In this document: positions 44,442 to 53,905 of the stretch, in pieces | Numbering within the stretch: the first letter of the stretch is position 1 | Layout of the letters: each line of letters begins with the position of its first letter | Source of the DNA: Edaphobacter bradus | Lineage (GTDB): Bacteria > Acidobacteriota > Terriglobia > Terriglobales > Acidobacteriaceae | DNA length: 64,000 bases | Direction: 5' to 3' | Assembly (NCBI RefSeq): GCF_025685645.1 | Contig: NZ_JAGSYF010000003.1 | Location: 372,001-436,000, forward strand | Position numbers and translations under genes: made by a program | The notes under the pieces: model-generated | The model's input: the letters and a program-made list of their open reading frames with translations, nothing else | Database searches by the model: none | Told to the model about the DNA's origin: nothing

Positions 44442-46868
44442 TTGCAACGCCACTCGCTGTCCTTGCTTCTCTTCGTGCTTCCATGCCCAACAGTTTTCGC
44501 GCAGACCGTGTCTCCAACAGCCGATATCCCGAAGGCCGCGTGGACGCGCCCACTTGGTCTCCCCTTAGAGAACCCCGGTGTGACCCGTGTGGCAGGCGAC
44601 ATCGACGACGGCTATTGGCAGGGCGTCCCTGTTGGCGGATTCGGCGCCGGCACCTTCTCCCGTACCTACCGTGGAGACTTTGCCCGTTGGCACATCAAGG
44701 CTGGCGTGCACAAGTATGAAACAGTTCCTGCGAATCAGTTCGCCATGTTCCAGCAGTCCGAGGGCGATGTAACCGGTACGGCACGCGTGCTCATGAATGG
44801 CCATCCCGCTGGCGGCGAACTCTCCAGTTGGCAATGGGACTATCCCGTCGGTGCAGGCGACTACTACGCGCTCTACCCCAAATCGTGGTTTGACTATAAG
44901 TGGGACAAGTTCCCCGCACATGTGGTGCTTGAGCAATATTCACCAATCCTGCCGGACAACTACCGCGAGTCGAGTTATCCGGTCGCAGTATATCGCTGGC
45001 ATGCGAACAACCCTACGAACAAGGCCGTCACTGTCTCAGTTCTGCTCTCCTGGACGAACATGGCCGGATGGTTCCGCACCTTTACGCGGGACTTCAAAGG
45101 AACTCCGAATCAGGGTAACTTCAATCGCTTTCAGACCGAGGCTGTGAGCACGGATAGTTCGATGAAGGGCATCGTCTTCGATCGCAACCGTAACGGCAGT
45201 GGGTCCAACGAGTGGGACGGTCAGTTTGTGATTGCCGCACTCGAGTCGAAGGGAGTCGAAGTGAGCTATCAGACAACCTTTGAGGCAGCAGGAGATGGCA
45301 ACGCGGTATGGACTTCATTTGCGAAAGACGGCCGTCTCGCCAACGACGGTAAGTCATGGGTGAGCGACAAGGAAAAGCTGGGTGGCGCTATTGCTTTGCG
45401 CTTCACACTGCAGCCTGGCGAGAGCAAGATCATTCCAATGGTGGTTGCATGGGATTTTCCAGTCGTCGAGTTCGGCGAGGGCCGCAAGTGGAATCGCCGC
45501 TACACGGATTTCTACGGCTCTGACGGCCAAAACGCCTGGAAGATCGCACGCAATGGCTTGCTGAACGCGGCTAACTGGAGCAACGAAATCGATAAATGGC
45601 AGGCGCCCATCATCCGTGATGAGAGCAAACCCCTGTGGTATCGCGGAATGCTCTTCAACGAACTGTATGCGCTCACCGATGGAGGCACGTTCTGGGGTCG
45701 TCAACAAGGAGCAAGTCTGAAGACCGAGCCATCCTTTGCGTTACTGGAATGTTTCGATTACGCATATTACGCGACACTCGATGTGCGGTTCTACGCTTCC
45801 CTGCCCCTGCTCAAGTTCTGGCCGAAGGTTGACATGCAAGTACTGCGTGAGTTCGCGGATACGGTGTCGAAGGAGTGGCCGGAGCAAGGTCTGTGGGTCT
45901 GGAAGAGTGAGCAGACTGGGGCACCAGTCACCCACAAACGCAAAACGCGTGGCGCAGTGCCGCATGACCTAGGCGTACCGGAGGGAGACCCATTCGTTGC
46001 GGTGAACGAGCCAGGGTGGCAGGATACAAACGGCTGGAAGGATCTCAACTCCAAGTTTGTCCTCATGGTTTATCGCGATTACGTACTTACCGGCCGAACA
46101 GATCTAGCCTTCCTGCGCGAAACCTGGCCCGCAGTCAAAGATGCAATCGAGTATCTGCGCAAGTTCGACAAAGGTGGAGGGGTACCTGAGAACAGCGGCT
46201 ATCCTGATCAGACCTACGATTCCTGGATAGTAAAGGGAGTGAGTGCATACTCCGGTGGACTGTGGCTCGCCGCTCTGCGTGCCGGCGAAGAGACAGCGCG
46301 CATAATAGGCGACACCAGAACGGCGGAGGAATACCACAAGCTCTTTCTGAAGGGCCAGAAAACCTACATCACGCAGCTATGGAATGGCGAGTATTTTCGC
46401 TACGACACCAACAGCGAATCGAAGGACGCGATCCAGGCCGATCAGCTTGCGGGTCAGTGGTATGCCAATCTCACAGGACTGGGCGATATCGTTCCACACG
46501 ATATGCAGATCTCGGCCATGGAGAAGATCTATGACTTCAATGTGAAAAAGTTCGGCGGTGGCGAGATGGGCGCGGCCAATGGCATGAATGCCGATGGGTC
46601 GATCATGACCAATGAACAAGGGAAAGAAGTCTGGGCGGGAACAACGCTTGGATACGCAGGCTTACTGATGAGCGAAGGCATGAAGGACGAAGCCTACGCA
46701 ACTACCCACGGGCTCTACCGCGTCATCTATGAGAGCAAAGGTTACTGGTTCCGAACACCGGAGGCCTGGGATATCACGGGCGACTTCCGCGCCGGAATGT
46801 ATTTGCGTCCCACTGCCATCTGGGCACTCGAGATGACTCCTCCGAGAAGAGACAACTCCGCGAAGTAG
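44442..46868 (+). CDS. secreted GH116 beta-glycosidase
   Basis: Glycoside hydrolase family 116 (bacterial relatives of the non-lysosomal glucosylceramidase GBA2) of 808 residues. A signal peptide (about 1-21) leads into the N-terminal beta-domain (GVPVGGFGAGTFSRTYRGDF) and the C-terminal (alpha/alpha)6 domain. The nucleophile is probably E436 in FALLECFDYAYYATLDVRFY, and the acid/base D593 in YPDQTYDSW, agreeing with the known GH116 enzyme from Thermoanaerobacterium. Activity is expected on beta-glucosides or beta-xylosides. The start is a TTG at 44442 with GGAGG four bases upstream. Confidence 0.9.
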   Translation: MQRHSLSLLLFVLPCPTVFAQTVSPTADIPKAAWTRPLGLPLENPGVTRVAGDIDDGYWQGVPVGGFGAGTFSRTYRGDFARWHIKAGVHKYETVPANQFAMFQQSEGDVTGTARVLMNGHPAGGELSSWQWDYPVGAGDYYALYPKSWFDYKWDKFPAHVVLEQYSPILPDNYRESSYPVAVYRWHANNPTNKAVTVSVLLSWTNMAGWFRTFTRDFKGTPNQGNFNRFQTEAVSTDSSMKGIVFDRNRNGSGSNEWDGQFVIAALESKGVEVSYQTTFEAAGDGNAVWTSFAKDGRLANDGKSWVSDKEKLGGAIALRFTLQPGESKIIPMVVAWDFPVVEFGEGRKWNRRYTDFYGSDGQNAWKIARNGLLNAANWSNEIDKWQAPIIRDESKPLWYRGMLFNELYALTDGGTFWGRQQGASLKTEPSFALLECFDYAYYATLDVRFYASLPLLKFWPKVDMQVLREFADTVSKEWPEQGLWVWKSEQTGAPVTHKRKTRGAVPHDLGVPEGDPFVAVNEPGWQDTNGWKDLNSKFVLMVYRDYVLTGRTDLAFLRETWPAVKDAIEYLRKFDKGGGVPENSGYPDQTYDSWIVKGVSAYSGGLWLAALRAGEETARIIGDTRTAEEYHKLFLKGQKTYITQLWNGEYFRYDTNSESKDAIQADQLAGQWYANLTGLGDIVPHDMQISAMEKIYDFNVKKFGGGEMGAANGMNADGSIMTNEQGKEVWAGTTLGYAGLLMSEGMKDEAYATTHGLYRVIYESKGYWFRTPEAWDITGDFRAGMYLRPTAIWALEMTPPRRDNSAK

Positions 46869-46907
46869 ACGAGTTGCAAATTTAGGCAACATTCCTCAAT
46901 CGGGAGG

Positions 46908-48083
46908 TCAATTCGACGTCCAGTATTTCGTAAAGCCTGCATACTCCGCTGGCACTGAAGCCAGAATCTTTCGCCGGAGTTCCAGAAGGTCCACGGAGCC
47001 CAACGTCTTGTAGAGCACCTTGCCATTTGGCCCCAGTAGCACAGTATATGGAACGGCTGAATCCCAGTTGGGATCGAAGGCCTTCTGCAGTGCCGCCGTA
47101 TCTTCTGAACCGAACAGAAGGTTACGGCTGGTTGCGTGTTTCTTCTCCAGCAGCCGCATCACACCAGCTTTCTCATCTGGTTGATTGGCAGCGACCGTGA
47201 CCAGTTCGAAGTCACGATCCTTGTACATGCGGAAGGTGCCCTGCAGATCCGCAAACTCCACGACACAAGAACCGCACCACGTGGCCCAGAAACTCACCAA
47301 CGTCACATGACTACCTGCATTGGCGCGAAGCAACTTCAATCCCTCCGCGTCCACCATATCCAACTTGACTGGCGTCGCTTCTAGCTTGCGCTCATCTGCC
47401 TCACGCGCTGCACTCTTCTCTGCCCACTTCGTCGAGCATCCAAACGTACCCGTGTGGCCAACCGCGATATCCTTGCCTGCCAGCAAGGCTTCGATGGCGT
47501 CGCGCGCATCCGAGGTCTTTACCTGTTCGATACGATAACTGTTGTCGACCCGTCCTTCGTAGCGAAGTTTCCGTGCCTTGTCGAAGATAAAGATATGCGG
47601 CGTGGCCTGCGGCCCGTATGCCCTGGTCACCGCCTGCGTATCGCCGTCATACAGGTATGGATAGTGCAGATGCTTCCAGGCGACTCGCGCCTTCATCTCG
47701 GCCAACGTGTCGCTCATATCGGAGGAATCCAGCTCGCCGATCAGCAGTGCCTTGGGATCGTTACCCTGGATTGCCACCACGGCCACGCCGCGCTTGCCGT
47801 AGTCCTCATACATTTTTTCTATCCGTTGCTCATACATCTGCGCAATTGGGCAGTGGTTGCATGTAAACACCACGGCAAGTACAGGACTACTCGCATAGTC
47901 ACTCAACTTATGCGTCTTGCCATCGACGCCCGGCAGGGAGAAATCCGGCGCTTGTGAACCAAGGTTCAAAATTGGATGTCCAGGATGCACCTGTTTCGCT
48001 GAGGGCTGCTCTGCAACGGCCGCTCGAGCCAGAGCAATCGTCATCAATACCACCGATGCAAACCAAAATCTCTTCGACATCAT
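46908..48083 (-). CDS. exported double thioredoxin-fold protein (peroxiredoxin-like plus TlpA-like)
   Basis: Periplasmic protein of 391 residues with a signal peptide (about 1-24). The first domain (about 40-200) is AhpC/TSA-like with CNHCP (C75, C78) and resembles cytochrome-c-biogenesis or redoxin-type proteins. The second (about 235-385) is a TlpA/ResA-like thioredoxin domain with WATWCGSC (C270, C273). The ATG at 48083 is placed behind GGAGAACC. The tandem of two oxidoreductase folds suggests disulfide exchange on exported proteins. It converges on the GH116 gene with 39 bases between stops. Confidence 0.85.
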   Translation of the reverse strand: MMSKRFWFASVVLMTIALARAAVAEQPSAKQVHPGHPILNLGSQAPDFSLPGVDGKTHKLSDYASSPVLAVVFTCNHCPIAQMYEQRIEKMYEDYGKRGVAVVAIQGNDPKALLIGELDSSDMSDTLAEMKARVAWKHLHYPYLYDGDTQAVTRAYGPQATPHIFIFDKARKLRYEGRVDNSYRIEQVKTSDARDAIEALLAGKDIAVGHTGTFGCSTKWAEKSAAREADERKLEATPVKLDMVDAEGLKLLRANAGSHVTLVSFWATWCGSCVVEFADLQGTFRMYKDRDFELVTVAANQPDEKAGVMRLLEKKHATSRNLLFGSEDTAALQKAFDPNWDSAVPYTVLLGPNGKVLYKTLGSVDLLELRRKILASVPAEYAGFTKYWTSN

Positions 48084-48296
48084 GGTTCTCCACAGTTCCA
48101 AACTATTTCTGAGAATCTACCTGTGCAGGCTGCGGTGCCACGGTCTGCCTCTACCGACAGGCCGACTTTCTATCCTGAATGGACAGCCTTTTCAGTTTCT
48201 AATGTTTCGCAATAAAGTCTGTACGCGTACTACATAATCACAGCGCGAAGCGACTGGTCAAGAACGCTCTGAAAAAAACTACGCTATCAGCGATTG

Positions 48297-49556
48297 CTAA
48301 ATTTCTGGCACAGGCAGCAGCACCGAAGCAATCTCCTCAAGCGCAATCGAGATAGCACCCCACAGGACTGCGCGGCTGCCTAGCGCGCTCACTGCGATCC
48401 TGGTCACCGCAAATTCACTGCCCTTGAGCTGCTCCTCGACCGCGAAGATCAGCACAGGATGACTGCCGATCTCGCCTCCCAGCAGAATTAGTCCTGGATT
48501 GAGGATCAGCGACAGATTCACAATGATGTCCGCGACAATATTCGCTCGATGTTGCACGATCTTTCCTGCTATCGCGTCACCGGATTGCGCCATCGCCAAC
48601 ACATCGGCTCCGTCAATGCCTTTGCGGCGTCCGCGATGGCTTTCGCTCGGAGTCTCACGAATCTCGTTCCAGCTTTTCAGTATCCCCGAAGTCGTCAGCA
48701 CCGACTCCAGTTCACCGAATTCGTGGATCGTCGGCTGTTTGCGCGAGATATAGGGCAGGCGAAGATATCCGATCTCGCCCGCCGACCATTGCGAGCCGTG
48801 ATGAATCCTGCCGCCGAGCACAATGCCTGCGCCTACATTAGCGCCAATACTGATAAAGACGAAGTCCTGTTCATTGCGCGCAGCACCGCGATAGCGCTCC
48901 CCCTGAGCGGCGAGATTGGTATCGTTTTCGACGATCACCTGGCAATCGACGATCTTCTTCAGCATCGTGCGCAGCGGCACGGAACGCCACCGTTCCAGGG
49001 TACTGATCGACAGCACGACACCTTCCTGCACATTGGTGATAGCGGGTACGCCCACCACAAGCAGCAACAGCTGGTCACGGGTTCTTTTCTGTCGCCGGAG
49101 CATTATCCGCAAGCAGTCGCCGATATAGCCGCAGATGGCCTCAGGCGTTGTCCTTTGCTTGTCTAGCGAATACTCGTACGTTTCGAGCTCACGCCCATCC
49201 AGATCGGTCAGCAGAAAGGTAAGGAGGTGTGCCGTAATCTCCACCGCCAGCAGGCAACCCCGCTCGGCTTTGAAACGAATCATATCTGGCGGACGTCCAC
49301 CGCTTGACTCGCCTTCACCAAGCGGCTCAATGAGATTCTCTGTCAGCAGGTCCTTGACCACATTGGTCACAGTCGGGGCACTCAGCCCTGAGGCGCGTAC
49401 CAGGTCCGCGCGAGAGCACGGGCCAGCCTGTCGCAGCAGCTTCAAAATGCTCTGCGCGTTGGCATGCCGCAGAACAGATGGCCTCCCAATTGGAATCGAT
49501 CTTCGCTTCACGTTCCCTGCTTTTACTCCTTCGCCTAACAATATTCCAGCTTGCAC
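48297..49556 (-). CDS. ROK family transcriptional repressor
   Basis: NagC/Mlc/XylR-type regulator of 419 residues. The N-terminal MarR-like helix-turn-helix is HANAQSILKLLRQAGPCSRA, followed by DLVRASGLSAPTVTNVVKDL. The ROK fold follows with ISIGANVGAGIVLGG. It lacks the kinase DxGGT motif, as expected for a regulator. The C-terminus is FLLPVPEI-like (ASVLLPVPEI). Start: GTG 49556, or a GTG at 49511 that has a better spaced GCAGGGA. It is divergent from the SIS/sugar porter/ROK kinase operon, which it probably controls through repeats in the gap. Confidence 0.9.
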   Translation of the reverse strand: MQAGILLGEGVKAGNVKRRSIPIGRPSVLRHANAQSILKLLRQAGPCSRADLVRASGLSAPTVTNVVKDLLTENLIEPLGEGESSGGRPPDMIRFKAERGCLLAVEITAHLLTFLLTDLDGRELETYEYSLDKQRTTPEAICGYIGDCLRIMLRRQKRTRDQLLLLVVGVPAITNVQEGVVLSISTLERWRSVPLRTMLKKIVDCQVIVENDTNLAAQGERYRGAARNEQDFVFISIGANVGAGIVLGGRIHHGSQWSAGEIGYLRLPYISRKQPTIHEFGELESVLTTSGILKSWNEIRETPSESHRGRRKGIDGADVLAMAQSGDAIAGKIVQHRANIVADIIVNLSLILNPGLILLGGEIGSHPVLIFAVEEQLKGSEFAVTRIAVSALGSRAVLWGAISIALEEIASVLLPVPEI

Positions 49557-49907
49557 GGGACCCGCCTTTCGCTCCGAATGGAGCTACCGGATCTGCCCGA
49601 AGAGACGGCCGGCTGCAAAATGCACATCCCGCGAAGCACTCGCCCGCACTTCCGTGGACATAGGAGCCGGGCCTTCGCAACTCCGTCAGCATATCCTATC
49701 GCGCCAACAAGTCACCCGAAGAGACTCTTGCGTGAAAACCGTTTAGGAACGATACTAAATAATCATTAGGAAGTATCTCAATCCCATGCTCAATGTTTAC
49801 ACTATCCGCCCTGAGGTATCCGATGAAAACCGTACCGGATTTCCGGCCGAGTTTTGCCGCTCTTGCCTGCACTGCCGTCGCATAGCTCCAGCACGTTAAG
49901 GAAGAAG
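49557..49907. other. divergent intergenic control region of the ROK regulon
   Basis: About 350 bases between the ROK repressor and the SIS gene, holding the candidate operators at 49743-49778 and presumably both promoters. No coding sequence was recognised. Confidence 0.6.
49743..49778. promoter_or_regulatory. candidate ROK operators: TTAGGAA direct repeats
   Basis: TTAGGAACGATACTAA contains TTAG-N8-CTAA dyad symmetry, and a second TTAGGAAGTATCT begins 23 bases after the first, about two helical turns. The region is AT-rich and lies in the promoter gap. ROK repressors bind paired or dyad sites of this size; the assignment is inference. Confidence 0.5.
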
Positions 49908-51011
49908 ATGGAAACAGTCTCCCAACCCGCGCCGCAGTGGATCAATGGCATCGAACCATCGAAAGAACTGCTAGCTTCAAATGGAACGCAGATTCTCGAG
50001 TTCGAGTGCCGCGAGCAGCCGGCGCGCCTGCGCGAATTGCTGAACGTCTATCGCGAAGACCATACGCTGCGAGCCGAGTTTGCTAGGTTCCGCGAGCTTA
50101 ACGCGGCCCCCGGCCCGGTACTCTTCATCGGTATGGGAGCGTCCTATTGCTCCGCAATCAGCGCTTCGATTCAATTACAGTCGCACGGGCGGTCGTCTTT
50201 TACAGTGGATGCCGGCGAGTGGCTGAATTATTCCCAGCCAGTTTGGTCCGACGCCGCGCTCTCCATCCTCATCACGACGTCGGGGGAAAGTGCCGAGCTG
50301 GTTGAACTCTTCAAGCGCGGGGGCGACCGGCCGCGCGGGCTCATCTGCAACAACGCTGCCAGCACATGCTGGCATCTTGCCGAGAACAAACTCCCCATCC
50401 TCGCCGGCCCGGAGTACGGCAACGCCACCAAGACCTATACAAACTCGACCGCCGCAGCAATCATCCTGGCCTCGGTGATCGTTGGGCAACCTTGGCAGCA
50501 GGACGCCGAGCGTGCTTTCGACGTCTTTTCCAGCAGCCTCGATCCCATCTTTGCCCGGCGCGACGAGATCGAAGCGTTCTGCCGGGGCGCGGCCAATATA
50601 GAGATCGTCGGACGCGGCGCAGCGTACGGCGGCGCGATCATGAGCGCGCTCTGTATCCGCGAAATGAGCGGCTTCCGCGCTGCGCCACATACCGGCGCCG
50701 GCTTCCGACATGGCCCCAATCTCGACGTGGACGGCTCGCATGTCGCCATCATCTTTGCCCTCGGTCGCACCGCCTCCCTAGGAGTCAAACTTGCGCAGGA
50801 ATGCGACCGCCGTGGGGGCAAGGTCGTGTTGGTCTCTTCGGAAAATCACGAGGAGACCGATCGGTTGTATCCGGTTAGGATCGAAGCTGTACCCGAGCCG
50901 TGGGAAGGTATCGTTTCGCTGCTCGTGCCCCAGGCCCTTACCCTCGCAATGGTCGAGCGAACTGGCTGCCGGCTGCCGCCACGCTTTCAGTATGGAGTCA
51001 TGGAGCAGTAA
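49908..51011 (+). CDS. SIS-domain sugar isomerase/deaminase-like protein (GlmS C-terminal / AgaS-like)
   Basis: Two consecutive SIS (sugar isomerase) domains in 367 residues, similar to the isomerase half of glucosamine-6-phosphate synthase and to AgaS. Motifs include VLFIGMGASYCSA, ILITTSGESAELVELF and GAAYGGAIMSALCIREMSG; RHGPNLDVDGSHVAI is the typical second-domain motif. No glutaminase domain is present, so it would act on an amino sugar or keto sugar phosphate, as a deaminase or isomerase. The ATG at 49908 has AAGGAAGAAG upstream. First gene of a three-gene operon. Confidence 0.85.
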   Translation: METVSQPAPQWINGIEPSKELLASNGTQILEFECREQPARLRELLNVYREDHTLRAEFARFRELNAAPGPVLFIGMGASYCSAISASIQLQSHGRSSFTVDAGEWLNYSQPVWSDAALSILITTSGESAELVELFKRGGDRPRGLICNNAASTCWHLAENKLPILAGPEYGNATKTYTNSTAAAIILASVIVGQPWQQDAERAFDVFSSSLDPIFARRDEIEAFCRGAANIEIVGRGAAYGGAIMSALCIREMSGFRAAPHTGAGFRHGPNLDVDGSHVAIIFALGRTASLGVKLAQECDRRGGKVVLVSSENHEETDRLYPVRIEAVPEPWEGIVSLLVPQALTLAMVERTGCRLPPRFQYGVMEQ

Positions 51012-51044
51012 GGAAACCAATTCGCCGTCCAAAAGGAAAAGGCC

Positions 51045-52439
51045 ATGCCCGAAGCAACACCGGTTTCGATTGCCGCGCAACACACCGAGGTGAAACGCGG
51101 CTTTCTCTGGCGGGTCTCCCTCATTACCGGCCTCGGCGGGGTCCTCTATGGCTTCGATATGGGCATCATCGCCGCTGCCCTAATCTTCGTGCGTGAGACC
51201 TTCCGCCTCTCTCCGCAGATGGAAGAGATTGTCGTCAGTGTCGTACTTATCGGCGCCATGACCGGCTCCATTGCTGGCGGCATGATTGCCGACCGCATCG
51301 GCCGCCGCGCCACGCTGCTCTGGGGAGGGGCCATTTTTATCATCGGCTCTATTCTCGCGCCGCTGGCACCCAATGTATGGACCCTGATAGTCGCCCGCGC
51401 CTTCCTTGGCGTGGCCATCGGCTTCACCTCAGTTACGGCGCCCATCTTCGTTTCGGAGTTAGCGCCGCCGCAGTCGCGCGGCACACTTATCGGCCTGTAT
51501 CAGTTCACTTTGACCTTGGGCATTGCGCTTGCCGATCTGATCGGCTATTGGCTCGCTGCCCAGCATGGCTGGCGGCTCATGTTCGGCCTCGGAGCCGTGC
51601 CCGCAGCGATTTTTCTCGTGCTCATCCTCACACTGCCGGAAAGCCCACGCTGGCTCTTCGGCCAGGGGCGCCATGCCGAGGCCCAAGCCGTGCTCAAGAC
51701 CTACACCAACGAGGCCGGCGCTGCGTTGCTTCTCGAGGATATCCGCATCGCCCTCCTGACCCGCGTCGAAACCCGCTGGAGCGCTCTCTGGAGCCCCGCT
51801 GTCCGCCCCTCACTGCTGATCGCCGTCGGCTTCACAGTGCTGCAGCAGGTCACCGGCATCAATACGATCATTTATTACGGTCCGCAAATCTTCGCCCTGG
51901 CCGGCATCACGGAAAACAAGAGTGCTATCTTCGCCACGCTGCTCGTCGCCGCTGTCAACGTCCTGGCAACGGTAATCGCCCTCGTGCTGGTCGATCGTGC
52001 CGGGCGCAAACCGCTGCTATATGCCGGCGTTGGAGGCATGACGCTTTCGCTTTTCCTGCTCTCCTACTCCTTCCATAACCAGGCGGCACCCGGACATTCG
52101 CTGGGCATGATCGCCACTGCTTGTCTCATGCTCTATATCGCCTGCTTCGCATTCAGCATGGGCCCCATCGCGTGGATCCTCGCCGCCGAGGTCTTTCCGC
52201 TGCGCGTCCGCGGCCGCGGCATTGCCGCCGCCAGTCTCGGTTCGGGAGCATCGAACTTTCTCGTCTCCCTTACCTTTCTTTCTCTCATTCAGCACGCTGG
52301 CAACTCCCTGACTTTCGCCATCTACGGAATCTTCTGCGTCCTCACCCTTCTCTTCGTCCGCTTCATCGTACCCGAGACCAAAGGCCGGGAACTGGAGAGC
52401 ATAAGCAACAGACCGAGCGCCATAGCGCCACAACCATGA
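51045..52439 (+). CDS. MFS sugar:proton symporter (sugar porter family)
   Basis: Twelve-helix inner-membrane transporter of 464 residues related to XylE, GalP and AraE. Diagnostic motifs are GVLYGFDMGIIAAAL, DRIGRRATLLWGG, PESPRWLFGQGR, VLQQVTGINTIIYYGP and VPETKGRELESI. The glutamine pair of LQQVTGIN is the sugar-binding site. The start at 51045 follows AAAAGGAAAAGGCC. Imports a monosaccharide; the neighbouring SIS and ROK kinase genes suggest glucose, an amino sugar or a derivative. Confidence 0.94.
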   Translation: MPEATPVSIAAQHTEVKRGFLWRVSLITGLGGVLYGFDMGIIAAALIFVRETFRLSPQMEEIVVSVVLIGAMTGSIAGGMIADRIGRRATLLWGGAIFIIGSILAPLAPNVWTLIVARAFLGVAIGFTSVTAPIFVSELAPPQSRGTLIGLYQFTLTLGIALADLIGYWLAAQHGWRLMFGLGAVPAAIFLVLILTLPESPRWLFGQGRHAEAQAVLKTYTNEAGAALLLEDIRIALLTRVETRWSALWSPAVRPSLLIAVGFTVLQQVTGINTIIYYGPQIFALAGITENKSAIFATLLVAAVNVLATVIALVLVDRAGRKPLLYAGVGGMTLSLFLLSYSFHNQAAPGHSLGMIATACLMLYIACFAFSMGPIAWILAAEVFPLRVRGRGIAAASLGSGASNFLVSLTFLSLIQHAGNSLTFAIYGIFCVLTLLFVRFIVPETKGRELESISNRPSAIAPQP

Positions 52440-52451
52440 CCGGGCGAGGCT

Positions 52452-53540
52452 GTGAACAAGTCCGGCCGCCACAGATCGGCAGAGGCAGTTTTCTATATGT
52501 TGTTCCATAAGACCGAAGGCTTGAAGACAGATCTCACCACTTTCCCGAACCTGGCCGGAGCCGGTAGTGTTCACGGCCTGGTCGTCGGTGTCGATATCGG
52601 AGGGACGAACCTGCGTCTCGCCCTTGCCGATCCTTCCGGCAACATCCTCGCCCGCTGGTCAGCATCTACGGTTGGCGTTCGTGCCCCCGAGATAGTCGTC
52701 GAACTCATCCATAACGGTGTTGCCAATGTACTGGAGCAGGCCGGAGTCTCTCGAAGTCTCCTGCGCGCGATCGCCGTAGGCGCGCCCGGTATCACCAATG
52801 TCGAGACCGGCGTAGTCATTGCTACCTCCTACCTTCTAGGCTGGCGCGATGTTCCTCTGCGCAACCTACTTGAGGAGTCGCTGGGCATCCCTGCCGCGGT
52901 TGAAAACGACGTCAACCTAGCGACCCTTGGAGAGAGCTGGACCGGTGCTGCCCAAGGCTATTCGGACTTCGTCTTTATCGCCATCGGTACCGGTCTCGGC
53001 GCCGGTATCTTCCTCGGAGGGCGTCCCTTCCACAGCAAGGACTGGACTGCCGGCGAAATTGGTTACATGCTGCTGCCGGGACTCCCCGGCCAGCCAGCGG
53101 AGCGCGGCAAGCCCGGCGCGCTCGAAGAAATTCTCGGCGGCGGAGGCATTAAGGCCCAATGGCAATCACGCTGGAGCCAAGACGCGACCACGCTTCCCAG
53201 CAGCCTTCACGCCACCGAGGTATTCGACCACGCCCTACTAGGCGATGCCCTCGCGCACAGCATCCTCCAGCAATCAGCCCACATGCTCGCCTCGGTTATC
53301 TACAACATCGCGTTGGTGCTCAACTGCCCACTCTTCGTCCTGGGCGGCGGAGTTGGTTCGCACCCAGTTCTACACGAAGCGGCGCAGCAGATCCTGATCG
53401 ATTGGAATACCCGCGTTCAGCCGCAACTCGCGCGCAGCAGGCTCGGCTCAGACGCGCAATTGATTGGAGCCATCCGCCTCGCTCTCCATACCGCGAACGA
53501 TGCCGCCAACGCTTTCGCAACATATGGGAGGCTCGAATGA
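52452..53540 (+). CDS. ROK family sugar kinase (glucokinase-like)
   Basis: Sugar kinase of the ROK family, 362 residues from a GTG at 52452 (an ATG at 52497 would give 347). The phosphate-binding motif VDIGGTNLRLALAD and the second motif AVGAPGITNVETG are intact, and VENDVNLATLGE holds the catalytic aspartate. GTGLGAGIFLGG completes the ATP site. The usual zinc motif CxCGxxGC is absent: the stretch after GEIGYMLLPG instead reads GQPAERGKPGALEEIL. It ends the SIS-porter-kinase operon and is expected to phosphorylate the imported sugar. Confidence 0.88.
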   Translation: MNKSGRHRSAEAVFYMLFHKTEGLKTDLTTFPNLAGAGSVHGLVVGVDIGGTNLRLALADPSGNILARWSASTVGVRAPEIVVELIHNGVANVLEQAGVSRSLLRAIAVGAPGITNVETGVVIATSYLLGWRDVPLRNLLEESLGIPAAVENDVNLATLGESWTGAAQGYSDFVFIAIGTGLGAGIFLGGRPFHSKDWTAGEIGYMLLPGLPGQPAERGKPGALEEILGGGGIKAQWQSRWSQDATTLPSSLHATEVFDHALLGDALAHSILQQSAHMLASVIYNIALVLNCPLFVLGGGVGSHPVLHEAAQQILIDWNTRVQPQLARSRLGSDAQLIGAIRLALHTANDAANAFATYGRLE

Positions 53541-53905
53541 AAACAGCGCGCTGGTCTCCGCGACCTGCCGGTAGCCTTTCATCCAGCAGCAAGCCCATTT
53601 GACCGGCGCCTCTATCCGCACAACGCTCTCTGAGTTGAATCCCCCGGAACTCCACCGACAGCACTGCTTTGCTTCTTTGCGACGCACTGCTAGGTTGCCC
53701 GGAAGACCCGGCACTCTTCCGGGCGCTCTGGAGAGAACGGCCTGGAGTGGCCCGCGACTATCGCCGCCGACGGCACCGAAACACCCGAGGTCGTGCCTCC
53801 CGACAGTATCGAGCATCAGTACGCTCCGCTGGGATTCGTTCGCTTCAAGGAGACGGAGACTGGCGCCTGGCAGCTGTCGGCGAAAGACCGACTACTTTCC
53901 TTCTA
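53541..53905 (+). pseudogene. possible degraded gene fragment after the ROK kinase
   Basis: Protein-like segments appear in different frames: ALLGCPEDPALFRALWRER, then EVVPPDSIEHQYAPLGFVRF ending at a TAG at 53903-53905. An ATG at 53537 overlapping the kinase stop opens a frame of only 21 codons. This pattern suggests a frameshifted last gene of the operon. I do not recognise the family. Confidence 0.35.
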
